NCBI GenBank assembly: GCA_964006375.1
Contig: OZ023266.1
Location: forward strand, 157,177,792 to 157,241,791
From: Tillus elongatus
Taxonomy: Eukaryota > Arthropoda > Insecta > Coleoptera > Cleridae
Length of the DNA stretch: 64,000 nucleotides
Reading direction: 5' to 3'
Below the pieces are notes generated by a model that saw only the letters and a list, made by a program, of their open reading frames with translations, was not told the origin of the DNA and did no database searches. Made by a program: the position numbers and the translations under genes. Below, piece after piece: positions 48,541 to 59,894 of this stretch. How positions within the stretch are numbered: the stretch's first letter is position 1; each line of letters starts with the position of its first letter.

Positions 48541-49356
48541 ACGGAATCGAAAAAATATTGCACGAACAATATGGAGATGAAAAGATGCATTGAATGAATG
48601 ATACGGAAGCTGGGAAGAACGGTACTAGAAAGGATGATACTCAAATGTATTCTGCTTGTCCATGGACGCAATTAAAGCTAACTACATACCAATAGACCCT
48701 CGTATCTACAGGTACCTGCAGAGAATTACACTTGTACATATGTATGGATACAATTAAAGGAACCAGTGACCAGTAATAATTTATGTTGGGAAACCGCTCG
48801 TGTTGAAATAAGATGATATGATGAATTTATTATTACTACGTAGTAAGGTATATGCCAATAATTAGCTATTTGTACGTAATTTAGTTCCGCGCAAGGTTAC
48901 ACAGCAACAACAATCGTTTTGAATTCCTTGGGGTATTTCTTTATTGCCCTGAAAAAAATGTCTGTGTTCGATGTTTTACACACCACTTTGAATTTGCACT
49001 CAACTAGGGGAAAATTGAATTAAAAGTCCTCAAAGTAACCGTCTCATCATTAGAGTTTTTTCTGGAAAAAATCAGATAACAATAAAATTGAATTAAAAAA
49101 AAAAGAAAGAAAAAACAACAGTTACCAGGAAGATTTTACCGCGTTAGAAAATGATTATTTGCCGAAGAAATAGTCCCTTGACCACTCTGCAACAGAAAAT
49201 ATGCGAAATCTGTTATAATGCCCCGTATATTTGACGACTATAATCACATAAGGTCGTATGTGAATTTTCTACGGTCTTGAGTTTTGCTAACATGAAGGTC
49301 TACTTCAAACGCATTTTTGCACATATTTTAATCAAATTAAGGAGAGTAACAGTTAA

Positions 49357-49359
<3 letters not shown>
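48541..49359. other. no gene recognised
   Basis: AT-rich. May include the 3' end of the piggyBac remnant, but no terminus was seen. Confidence 0.45.

Positions 49360-49448
<89 letters not shown>
49360..49448. repeat. (TA)n microsatellite
   Basis: About 44 TA units. It ends at AGGACCGTGTTAAATAC. Confidence 0.95.
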
Positions 49449-49450
<2 letters not shown>

Positions 49451-49630
49451 ACCGTGTTAAATACATTTCATGCTATATTGGCCACTCATAGACCGCATCA
49501 GTCCTGGACTATTTGTTTGACGTTTCAAATCGTCACTGACATTTTCAGAAGAGAAACTTTAAACATCTCAGAGTAATTTTTCTCGTACTTCTTAACGTTT
49601 TTGCCTCAAGAAAAGTATTTTTTTTTTATA

Positions 49631-50440
49631 TCAACAACACACCACGAGGGTTTACAGCCTAAAATTTGGAGGTTTGGAGGAGAAGGAAAAACATGCGCCG
49701 GCAAGGAATTTCACAACTTGGAAGTCCTCGGGACAAAAGAGCAAGATGTTCTATGTCTGGTTACCTGGACAGTAAAAGGGTGCATTCGCTCTGTTCCCTG
49801 GCAGATCTGTTGGGGGCAGCAAGTGGAGGAACTATGGAAGAAAGCTTCTCTGAGCAGTGCCCGTGCAGATATCTATATAAGAGAGAGAGAGAGAGAGGTC
49901 ACCAACGGCACGTCGGTGGGCAAGGGATGGCATGCTTTGGGTGAGGGTAGGGTCACCGATGAGACATATAGCTCTCTTCTGAATGGAGTCCAGGATAGCA
50001 AGTGTAGAAGCGGCAGCAGCACTCCAGATGTGGGAGCAGTATTCGAGGTTTGGCCTTATGTGTGAAGTATATAAGGTATAGAAATCAGCTGGTGAAAAGT
50101 ATTCGCGAGCCCGGAAGAGGAAACCTAATTTCTTAGCAGCCGCTTCTGCAATTGATGTGACATGTTGGTGCCAATTGAGATTTCGATCCACAGAAATGCC
50201 AACATGTGAAATGGACCCATTACTTTGAATAACTTGGTTGTTCATTGTGATGGGTCTAGGGCTGGTGTATCTCTTATGAGAAAGAAAGCAAGCCTGAGAT
50301 TTGGTGGGGTTGAATTGTACAAGATTTCTACTTCCCCAGTCTAATATTTTTTGGAGATCCACGGAGACAGAACCGTACATGAGTCTGAGATCCTCATATA
50401 ATTGGACCAAAGAGACAGGCTTAGAATATTGTATATTTGA
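49631..50440 (-). pseudogene. LINE-C copy 2: reverse transcriptase thumb region, broken
   Basis: The minus strand from 50410 reads SVSVDLQKILDWGSRNLVQF, FNPTKSQACFLSHKRYTS, GISVDRNLNWHQHVTSIAE, KKLGFLFRAREYFSPADF, SHIRPNLEYCSHIWSAAAAS, SIQKRAICLIGDPTL. This continues beyond the region best preserved in copy 1 and overlaps it. The palm with YADD is absent (5' truncation near 50440). A (GA)n expansion at 49878-49896 sits in the coding region. The 3' end CACCACGAGGGTTTACAGCC (plus strand) lies at 49640-49660. Confidence 0.82.
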
Positions 50441-50739
50441 GTATAATTTTCGTTTGTAAAATTTAATTGATTTTGTTTACCGCAGAATATCTTCGTCTTG
50501 TGCACTCTCACCTCTAGCGGCACCCATTTTTTTATTATGCTTTTTTCTTTTCAATTAAAAGATCTGAATTTTAATAGTATACGTTTTATGATAGGAATCT
50601 ACGTATGAATTTGGTTGGCATGGCTTTGTTATATTAAACTCAAAATTTTTATTATTTTTTATTATAAAATGCCACGAATGACATGAGAACGTTCACTGTT
50701 TCCAGTTTATTTAAGTTTTAGAAAATTTTCGTAAAACTA
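50441..50739. other. no feature recognised
   Basis: AT-rich spacer. Confidence 0.5.
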
Positions 50740-50787
50740 CAACCTCTAGAACCAATATTCGGGACCATTTTCGATTTTTTATTTATG

Positions 50788-50875
<88 letters not shown>
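50740..50875 (+). repeat. family G left scrap with (TA)n
   Basis: CCTCTAGAACCAATATTCGG and ACCATTTTCGATTTTTTAT precede a (TA)n array (50794-50875), a diverged version of the block before the G array. Confidence 0.6.
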
Positions 50876-50879
<4 letters not shown>

Positions 50880-51289
50880 CTAGATGGGGTAAACGTCGTA
50901 CTGTTAGTTACCAAAACTTTGAATCTCAACAGAGCTATCAAACTCTAACATTTGGGCAACGAATAATGCACGTTCTTTGCTAAAACATGCCCTACATTTT
51001 CGCGCCTACTTTGGTGTTACTCCAGGAGCCTACAAACAATTACAGCTATGGTATACGATTCATAAAGATCTTAAATTTACTTACCGAAAGCTGAATAATG
51101 TGAAAACTTTTTCTGTTAGAAACATAAAAAAGAAAAGAAGACATCTCACAAGCTCGGGGACATATGTCTAAAAGACAATAAAAACATAACAGAAAGCCGT
51201 GACTGCATGGTCAGAATTATAATAATAAAAGCATTATTGAAATTAAAAAACAAACAAAAAAAACAGATAGAATTCAACGGTTTCATACT
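50876..51289. other. no gene recognised
   Basis: Frame 50977-51171 (64 codons) has no recognised motif. The family E left inverted repeat expected before copy 3 is not present here. Confidence 0.45.
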
Positions 51290-52776
51290 TGATAGTACTA
51301 CCGAAAATTAATTTTACAATGGTGTATTCTGTAGAAGAAAGAGTTGAAATAATTACTCTTTTTTTTCAAAAACTATGACTGTGCCAACCGTACCACAAAT
51401 TTGTTTAATGAACGACATCCGAACAGACATGTTAACAGAAAATACATTTTGGAGTTAGTTCCAAAGTTTCGAAAAAGTGGTTCAGTAGCCAACAAAAAAC
51501 GGGATCCTGAACGTGAATTCTCGGTTAGAAATGAGACTACTGAGATTGAAGTTTTAGGACAAATTGCTGCAGACCCAACTTTGAGCACGAGAAAATTGGC
51601 CACTGTTTCAAACATCAAAAGAACATCTATTCAGCGAATATTGAAGCATCATAAATTTTACCCGTATAAAATTCATCTTGTATAACAACTGAATGAAGAT
51701 GATTTTGATCAGCGGCTGGAGTTTTGTGAAGTTATGACTGCACGAATAGCTGATAACAGGAACTTTCTGTTTAATATCTGTTTTTGAGACGAGTGTACGT
51801 TTTTATTAAACTCTACAGTCAATCGTTATAATTGTCGTTATTGGGCAGATAATAATCCAAGAAATTTTCAAGAAGTCCACTCTCAAACTCCACAGAAATT
51901 GAATGTCTGGACTGGCATTTTTGGAGACCGTTTAATCGGAACAATTTTTCTTGATGGCAATTTGAGTGGCGAAACGTATTTGGAGTTACTAGAAGATATC
52001 GTTTACCCCCTACTAATTGACATTGTTGAACATGATGATCGCTATCAAGAAAATCAATTAGTGTTTCAACAAGATGGAGCTCCTCCGCATTTTCACAACG
52101 TTTTAGGGCGTTTATGAACAGAGAGTTTCCAGGGCGATGGAATGGGCGTAGAGGTGCTATTGAGTGGCCCCCTAGATCACCGGATTTAACTCCTTTAGAC
52201 TTCTTTCTATGGAGCGATTTAAAGAGTAGAATTTACGCAACAGAACCGGAGTCTCTGGAAGAATTACGACGACGCATTGTTGAAGAATGCCGTCTAATAA
52301 CTCCACAAATGCTCCAGAATGTCAGAGCTCGTTTTGAACAAAATTTGTACTTTTGTATGGAAGCTGGTGGTCAACAATTTAAACACTGACTTAACTGAAT
52401 AAACATTTTGAACGTTTGGTTTTGTTTTTTTTTTTTAACGAAAAATTGACTAATTAGTGCATTTCTTATCACAATGAATGAAATACGTTCTTGCAACTCC
52501 AACTTTAAATAATTTTTAAACGAGTTGATTAAACTTCAAAAAAAAATAGTGTGCTGAATTCAGAAAAGAAAGAGCTTTCAAATGATGTAACACTTAACCC
52601 ATGTTCCCTATTTAAAATATAAGGGTTGTTATAACCACCCTTAAGGGGTTGATGTTACAAAGTTGAGTTTTATGTCAAAACATGTCCCCCTCAATATTAC
52701 AATTAACGTCTTTCAGCGTTTCTTTAAAAACAATTCTCTGGACGCAAATCGGTCTGTTTCGTTTTCAATGCGCCAG

Positions 52777-52779
<3 letters not shown>
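51290..52779 (+). mobile_element. family E copy 3, left end missing
   Basis: Transposase region plus the right inverted repeat (about 52440-52779), which ends GCGCCAGCC against (TA)n at 52779. The left inverted repeat is absent. Confidence 0.85.
51319..52389 (+). pseudogene. family E transposase, most complete copy, broken
   Basis: ATG at 51319 gives MVYSVEERVEIITL. A frameshift near 51375 leads to NERHPNRHVNRKYILELVPK, ETTEIEVLGQIAADPTLSTR, LATVSNIKRTSIQRILKHHK (second helix-turn-helix), then QRLEFCE and ARIADNRNFLFNICF. A TGA replaces Ser just before DECTFLL (first Asp). RYWADNNPRNF, TPQKLNVWTGIFGDRLI, VFQQDGAPPHF (second Asp), a frameshift, then GRRGAIEWPPRSPDLTP (third Asp) and FCMEAGGQQFKH end it. 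Together the copies show a protein of about 340 residues with an N-terminal DUF4817-like HTH pair and a DDD core. Confidence 0.87.

Positions 52780-52856
<77 letters not shown>
52780..52856. repeat. (TA)n microsatellite
   Basis: About 38 TA units directly after the family E copy 3 right end. Confidence 0.95.
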
Positions 52857-52861
<5 letters not shown>

Positions 52862-53485
52862 TTCTGGGAAACCACGAATTTTGTTACTCTAGCAAACGTA
52901 AAATCGTCTAGTTGTTAATCAGAAAATAATTATTGCAAACCTAGTTTTTGTTCTTTTGCAGGTAACTAGTTGGATGCAAAGACAAAAGCCTTTTTTATTA
53001 GGTCAGTATTGCAAAATCACCAAGAAATTATGACTCAGTCTCAATTTATTCATACTCTGAAACATCAAATTAGATATTTCTAAAATTATCTCGACAATAG
53101 AACAATGAAAAAGTAAGCAGTGTGAATAACACCGATATGAATGATACGATTTCAACGAATGTAACTCAATATTCCAACACGATTTGATTCTCCCTATTAG
53201 AAATAAATGTCAGCTCATGGTATGCCAGGCCAACCGGATATATGCCTTTGTGCATTTATTGTAGTATTAAATTACTAACGGTTAAATAGGTAAACATATT
53301 GTTTAACGTTTCGTTTTTTTCTTCTTTTTCACCTGCAAGCATACATACATGCATATACGAATTGTTTCGTGTATGACAAAGATAAATAAATAGTTGTTAA
53401 ACATTGAGACATATTCAATCCCATAGGTCCAGTAACAGCAGATAATATTGAAAAAGGCATAATCAGCCAATCTGCATTAAAAAAA
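52857..53485. other. no feature recognised
   Basis: AT-rich spacer before the interrupted family G copy. Confidence 0.5.
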
Positions 53486-53489
53486 GAAA

Positions 53490-54811
53490 AAGTTCGGGAC
53501 GTAGCAAGTGCGTTATCAGGGTACCCAGCAGAAATCAAAAATCAAATTCCCTGACATTTCCAGGCCCATCGAATACATTTTTCATAATACTTTAAATAAA
53601 AAACACACATACCTGAATACTTTTTTATGAACAAAATAAATAAAAACTTTGAATAAAAAGCTTACATAATCAAAAACATAAGTATGCTTAACTTCGTTAA
53701 ATATATAATATATAGCATTTTCGAGATGAAAATTTGCAATTTTTTCATGGAAAAACTTCACTTTCATAACTGGCCGACACACTTAGTCTCCGGAAAGAAT
53801 TTTCCACTGTGATAGAACAAACCAGAAGTCTCTGGGTGGCGTAGAAACTTCCAAACCATGTTGTTCGTATATATAAATTTGGATAAGCCCCGTAAATGGG
53901 TTCCAAAAGCTCAGATTAGCGCCCATTCATTTTTTTTTTTTGAAAAGTATTTACCTCCCTAAAAGCGAAATTTTATTTATGAAAATGCGCTGAAAAAATG
54001 AAACAAAGATACTGTTTACATGCGCTATGTACATGTATTTTGCAACTTTCAAGATGAACATAAAGGTTAAAATAGAATAAACACATTCACAGCACAGCTC
54101 TACCCAGCCAATATCTAAAACGCATTTGGCAATTTATGCATTCAAGGAATAACATTCCAAGTGAGATGTACATATGAGACATGTTTGAGATAGATGAAGA
54201 AGACGCTATTTATATCGGCGCATGATGTGGCATACGCTGCGTTCATTCACGGATTTAAGTGATATTGGTACCCAAGGTAAGACGCATTCAAGATATATTT
54301 TCCTAGGTATGAGAAAACTATTTACGTGAGAAAATTCATATAATATATATAAAATCATAATAAAAATGCATCTGCTAGTGACGCAATTTTACAAATATAT
54401 AATTTCCAGCTCTACTAAATAATTTCCATGACATTTGCATAAAATCACAAATTTCCCTGGCATTTTAGGGGGTATTTCACATTCCCTGATTTTTCCAGGT
54501 TTTCCCGGTTTTCCAGGTAGCTGGGTACCCTGGTTATGGTAGTGAATTTTCATTAAATACTTCAAATTTGAATAACTCAATTTTCTATAAACCTAGAAAG
54601 TTGAATTTCGGTATGTTGTAAGATCTTTCCTAAGGCAACATATACACCAAAGTTTATTAAAGTTGCTTTGTAACTTTCGGAGAGAAAATACTCAAAATTT
54701 TCCCAGAAAACCCAATTTTCTTGGCTAACGAACTCATCCAAGCTATTAATAAAAGAAAGGTACTTGCCGAGTTTCATCCCAATCGGTTAATTACTGTTTG
54801 AATTCTCGGTT

Positions 54812-54813
<2 letters not shown>
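53490..54813 (-). repeat. family G copy, reversed, interrupted by a hAT-like element
   Basis: CGGGACGTAGCAAGTGCGTTAT (end portion, 53495-53516) and, after the insertion, GGTTATGGTAGTGAATTTTC (54532-). Then one ~133-bp unit (ATAAACCTAGAAAGTTGAAT), TGGCTAACGAACTCATCCAA, and the (TA)n array at 54814. Confidence 0.8.
53517..54532. mobile_element. hAT-like non-autonomous element, 1016 bp
   Basis: Inverted ends CAGGGTACCCAGC and GCTGGGTACCCTG (right end preceded by TA). Flanked by GTTAT (53512-53516 and 54533-54537). Other G copies show the uninterrupted site as TGCGTTATGGTAG, proving the duplication. CCCTGACATTTCC and TTTCCAGGTTTTCCCGG words near the ends link it to 31955-32409. Short open frames inside are not recognised. 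Confidence 0.82.

Positions 54814-54906
<93 letters not shown>
54814..54906. repeat. (TA)n microsatellite
   Basis: About 46 TA units at the G array position of the interrupted copy. Confidence 0.95.
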
Positions 54907-54908
<2 letters not shown>

Positions 54909-55041
54909 ACCAAAAGAAAATAATACAAAATTCACAAAAAAAAATATATAACCTTTAATGTAGTACCGGGGTGAAGTTCAATGCAACACATAAATATGTG
55001 CTCTGCTCTTCCACTTAACCCCAGCATACACATTCTCCACT

Positions 55042-55600
<559 letters not shown>

Positions 55601-55765
55601 AAAAATGCATTTAAAGCTGATGATACACGAAAAAAGAATATAATTTTCATCTCTCTGCGGGGTAATATTTCTGCGACGTTTATTTACCGTAGTAGCCTAT
55701 GGAACAGTAACTAATGAATGATATGACTTATGAAATGAAAACAAATAAACTGTCAAGGGAAATAA

Positions 55766-55885
55766 TTTTATCAGATGAGGCTCAAGACACCCCATAATTA
55801 ACGTATACACTTTTTTCTCACCTTGTATAATAACAATTATATTGAGCTTTACCGTAGAAATGCATCACCCTGTATAGACGTACAG
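55766..55885 (-). repeat. family Q end, reversed
   Basis: GCTCAAGACACCCCATAATT, CTTGTATAATAACAATTATA, TTGAGCTTTACCGTAGAAAT and GCATCACCCTGTATAG are the reverse complement of 62103-62220, including the TACAGGGTGATGC terminus. Confidence 0.75.
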
Positions 55886-55929
55886 ACAACAACTGACACT
55901 AAACCCAGAGATTGATTCTAGGGGGCCTC

Positions 55930-56338
55930 GTTTGCACTTATTTACAGAAATATTTTCAAAATTCAAAAGCCGCGGTCTCATTAAAGAATTTTTCTACAAA
56001 AATTAGCTAAAAAGTATAGGCCGTTAAACCATAAACTAAACCAAACTACTGCAAAAGCATCAGAGAAAGGTTCTATTTGAAATTAATTTTCTGGAATTAT
56101 TTTAGTAAAATGAAGTACATTGAAGCTGAAACTTAGGGGTTTGTAGAACACTCTTCTTGCGACGTTTTTTTTTTACCTACATAACCCGTATTTGTTTCAG
56201 GTTTGCCTAAATCTTGCCAATTTTGACATTTCAAATCGCGGCTAAACGTTTTAAGAAAAACCCCAATTTTTCTTTTCTTTAAATGCCTATAACTTTTTTG
56301 TCTTTTAAATTACAGACCTTAATTTTGGTACAAGGTTC
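55930..56338 (-). repeat. diverged G-related segment
   Basis: CAAAATTCAAAAGCCGCGGTCT and a degraded hairpin (AGAATTTTTCTACAAAAATT) near 55970-56005, and 56170-56338 is the reverse of 1140-1330 (ACATTTCAAATCGCGG; TAACTTTTTTGTCTTTT). Confidence 0.55.
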
Positions 56339-56453
56339 ACTTTTAGTGAATTTTTATTTAAAAAAATTCGGTATCGATGGTGAGACTTTGCAAAAATTTT
56401 TGCAAATGAGCGCGAACTAGGACCCCTAGAACCCATATCCGGGGTCAGTTTCA

Positions 56454-56581
<128 letters not shown>

Positions 56582-56744
56582 CCGTCTGATAACTCAAACA
56601 ATAATTAACCGATTTCGATTAAACTTGGCAAGTGGTTTTCTTTTATTAATGGCTTGGATGAGTTCGTTGGCCAGAAAAATCGGACGGGGTTTTCCGGGAA
56701 AATTTTGAGTTTTCTTTCTAAAAAAATTTTTTTCTCCAAAAGTA

Positions 56745-57150
56745 ACAAAGCTGTTATAATGAAATTTACTATATATGTTGCCTTGGGAGAGATCTTACTA
56801 CGTACTGAAATTCAACTTTCTAAGTTTATAAAAAATTGAGTTATTCAAATTTAAAATTTTCTTTCGACAATTTTTTTTTCTCCGAAAATTACAAAGTTAT
56901 TTTAATGAAATTCGGTAGGTATCTTGCGTTAGGAGAGACCTTACTACACACCAAAATTAAACTCTCTAAGTTTATAGAAAATTGAGTTATTCAAATTTTA
57001 AATTTTTTTTCGAACAAATTTTTTTTATCCGAAAATTACAAAGTTATTTTAATGAAATTTTGTGGATATCTTGGATTAGGAAAGACCTTACTACGTATTA
57101 AAAGTAAACCCTCTAATTTTGTAGAAAATTGAGTTATTTAAATTTGAAGC
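56745..57150 (+). repeat. three tandem ~133-bp units inside family G
   Basis: Each unit runs from ATTACAAAG-TTATTTTAATGA through GAGACCTTACTAC, AACTCTCTAAGTTTATAGAA to TTGAGTTATTCAAATTT. Units are 80-90% alike by eye. Confidence 0.8.
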
Positions 57151-57200
57151 ATTTAATAAAAATTCACTATCATAACGCACTTGCTGCGTCCCGAGTTTTT

Positions 57201-57480
57201 GTAATTCAAAGAGGTGTACCAAACTTGGTTGTCATTACCTTGTTATTTCCGGATATAAAAATTTTCCGAAAGAAAACACAAAATTTTCCGGGAAAACCTG
57301 CGCTGATCTTCCTGGTTAACGAGCTTATGCAAACCACTTGCAAAAGGAAGGTTGTTACCAAATTTGACCAAAATCGGCCCATTATTTTTTGAGTTATCGG
57401 TGTGATACATATTTTTTCAAAATTCAAAAGTCGCGATCTCCTCATTGGTGAATTTTTTAAAGAAAATTAACTAAAAACAC
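57201..57480 (-). repeat. family G half, reversed, without (TA)n
   Basis: GGAAAACCTGCGCTGATCTT, CCTGGTTAACGAGCTTATGC, ATTTTTTGAGTTATCGGTGT then directly TTCAAAATTCAAAAGTCGCG and the hairpin arm CTCCTCATTGGTGAATTTTT. It stands tail to tail with the preceding G copy. The array and the CCGGGG block are missing. Confidence 0.7.
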
Positions 57481-58144
57481 CGGAAAAAGGAAGATTGTGA
57501 AAAAACTGGGGAAGTTTTTAACAGATTTGGATGAAAAGGGGATTAAAACCTCACTGCGATTATAAGCTTTCAAACGCCCCTGTCCTGATTAAAAGCAAAC
57601 ATACCTATGATGAGCAACAAGGCCACGCAGACAAGCACGTAACACTCCTCATTGCGTCGGCGTTTAAAGATAAATCAAATATTAAACGGTGCACAATTGT
57701 CGTGATGAAATAGGTTATAAATTAAAATTCAAATCAAAATATTTAAAGAGAAATTCATTTTGAAATAAACGCGTTAAATTAAGTGAAACACGCCGTCTGG
57801 TTCCGATGTTACCTACATCGTTATTGTTATCAGCTTTCTTTGAAAACATCCGTCAATAATAAAGTTAATTGTACATACAAAGTCTTAATTTATGAAACAG
57901 CTAATTTATAAAATATAATTACATAGCGATGCATGCATGCAGAAAATTATGTTGCAATCAATCCTTCAAAAGTAGCTTCAGACAATATTACAAGCATCTA
58001 TCTTTCAATGGTGCACTTTGTGTTAATTGATAATTAAATTGGTTTTGCGTCTGGACAGAACACTATAAAAAAACCATTGTGAGGAATTTAAATAATAATA
58101 ACGTTGCAGAAATAATATTACAACACTCAGAAGTTCTGAAAATA
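57481..58144. other. no gene recognised
   Basis: AT-rich. Frame 57531-57713 (60 codons) shows no recognised motif. Confidence 0.45.
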
Positions 58145-58250
58145 TGATTTCCCTTGCACACATCTCGATGGCATACACTTCTGCCTGGTGTATGGTTGCG
58201 TGCTTGTCGAGGCTAGTTGATAGTCTAGCATCGGTGGTGCCCCCATATGC
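58145..58250 (-). pseudogene. LINE-F RNase H, part separated by the LINE-B insertion
   Basis: The minus strand from 58250 reads AYGGTTDARLSTSLDKHATI then HQAEVYAIEMCAREI, the second segment of RNase H with its active-site Glu (AEVYAI). It continues exactly where the LINE-F frame breaks at 59866. The 3' remainder is lost at about 58145. Confidence 0.8.
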
Positions 58251-59865
58251 TGGGACTCTCCGTAAACCCGGCGAAGACGGACATGATCCTATTTACCAAG
58301 AAGACGAAGGTAGAGGGGTTCAGGGCGCCCGTGATGTTTGGAAAACCTTTAGCTTTAGGGCGGGAGGTCAAATATCTGGAGGTGATCCTGGACTCCAAAC
58401 TAACATGGGGGTCACAAATAGAACGGGCAGCTGCGTCGAGTGGTAGGGAGGACCTGGGGAGTTAATCCTCAGATCATTCACTGGATCTACACTGCGATCT
58501 GCAGGCCGAGAATCCTCTATGGGGCGTTGGTCTGGTGGTGCGGTGTGAACCAAACTACCAGCAGGAAGCTGGCCAAACTATAAAGGCTGGCAATCCTGGG
58601 TATCACAGGCGCTATGAGGACGACACCCTCAGCCGCTAGAGGTCCTGTTGATGCTGCCACCGCTTCCCATCTGTGTCAGGAGGGAGGCGATGGCGTCGCA
58701 TCTCAGAATGCGAGACGCAGGAAACTGGTGCGGAGAGGGAGCAGTAATAGGGCATGCAAGGTCGCCAAGGAGGTGGAAAAGGAAATTCCCATTTTCGCCA
58801 TAAAGGTGCGGGATGCCGAGGATGATATTGGGTTGACTAGGCCATACACCCTCAGGATCCCCAGTAGGGATCAGTGGAGGGAAAATGAGGTTGAATTCCA
58901 GCCCGCAAGCCTGGTCTGTTTCACCGACGAATCGCGGCTGGAGAACCAGCAATCCTCCGGGACAGGAATATACATCGAGGGCCTGGGGATGCGCGAGAGC
59001 TATGCCCTTGGCGCATATACCACGGCATTCGAAACAGAGGTGTACGCTATCCTGTCTGTGGCCAACAGACAGGATGTAAAGAGGAGTCTCGAGAAATGTG
59101 TGTACATCTGCTCGGACAGCCAGGCAGTCCTCCGGGTAGCCTGCGCGGCCAGAATCAGGTCGACACTGGTTCAGGAGTGCGCTGACGCCCTCAGAGGGTT
59201 AGCCAGGACAAAGGAGGTACAACTAGTGTGGGTTCCGGGACACTGTGGCGTGGCGGGGAATGAGGTCGCGAATAATCTCGCAAGGCTTGGTTCCCGGCGG
59301 CCTTTCTGTGGCCCGGAGCCGGCCATAGGTATAAGTAGGAAGTCGGTCTCCGTCGCCTTAGACAGGTGGACCGAGGAAGCAATGAAGAGGCACTGGGGGT
59401 CGGTTGGTGGCTGCAGGCAGGCGAGGGACTACGTGGAGGGGCCGGACAGAGATAAAGCTGTCTGGCTACTCGGAAGGAGTCGACCTACGCTTCGCCGCAT
59501 CCTTGGGGTGCTCACAGGCCACTGCGCCCTTAGAAGACACCTCACATTGATAGGCGTAGAGAGGGATCCCATTTGCCAGGAATGCGGCGAGGACGAGGAA
59601 ACGTCCTACCACTACCTGTGCGAATGCGAGGCTTTTGGGAGTCTTCGAGCAGAATTGTTCGGATCGAGGACTTTGCAGAGGAATCAGGTAAGTACCGTCC
59701 AATTGAAGACCGTCACGGCCTTCATCTCGAGGTCAAGGCGGTTTGGCGACGGAGGAGTAGAGCATGGTTGCTGGGGTTGGCAAAAAGGGCTCATGGTGGC
59801 CTACTTGCTTGGCGTTGGCCTACTTGCTTGGCGTTGGCCTCCCCACCACTGCTACTACTACTACT
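58251..59865 (+). mobile_element. LINE-B copy 2, nested inside LINE-F
   Basis: Begins at TGGGACTCTCCGTAAACC (5' truncated in the reverse transcriptase region after YADD) and ends in (CTA)n at 59851-59865. ATATGC flanks it on both sides (58245-58250 and 59866-59871). Removing it restores the LINE-F RNase H frame. Confidence 0.88.
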
Positions 59866-59894
59866 ATATGCGCCGGCTCCTACTCCCATATTAG
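58614..59894 (+). CDS. LINE-B ORF2 C-terminal part: RNase H and zinc knuckle
   Basis: A 426-codon open frame. RNase H shows CFTDESRLEN (~103), FETEVYAILS (~141), ICSDSQAVLRVA (~166), WVPGHCGVAGNEVANNLARL (~205), in which the last catalytic Asp is Asn. A C-terminal finger ICQECGEDEETSYHYLCEC follows (~323). The frame then runs through a duplicated CCTACTTGCTTGGCGTTGG (59801-59838) and the (CTA)n tail into LINE-F, so its printed end is not natural. The true start is absent (5' truncation). The upstream reverse-transcriptase remnant (58247-58465) lies in another frame. The role is as in LINE-A. Confidence 0.83.
   Translation: MRTTPSAARGPVDAATASHLCQEGGDGVASQNARRRKLVRRGSSNRACKVAKEVEKEIPIFAIKVRDAEDDIGLTRPYTLRIPSRDQWRENEVEFQPASLVCFTDESRLENQQSSGTGIYIEGLGMRESYALGAYTTAFETEVYAILSVANRQDVKRSLEKCVYICSDSQAVLRVACAARIRSTLVQECADALRGLARTKEVQLVWVPGHCGVAGNEVANNLARLGSRRPFCGPEPAIGISRKSVSVALDRWTEEAMKRHWGSVGGCRQARDYVEGPDRDKAVWLLGRSRPTLRRILGVLTGHCALRRHLTLIGVERDPICQECGEDEETSYHYLCECEAFGSLRAELFGSRTLQRNQVSTVQLKTVTAFISRSRRFGDGGVEHGCWGWQKGLMVAYLLGVGLLAWRWPPHHCYYYYYMRRLLLPY

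Noticed and set aside
55617..55645. CTGATGA followed by GAAAA as a hammerhead core
   Set aside because: Only a few bases lie between the two words, so no helix II can form.
57531..57713. 60-codon frame (starts MKRGLKPHCDYK) as a small gene
   Set aside because: No recognised family, no splice or promoter support, flanked by repeats.
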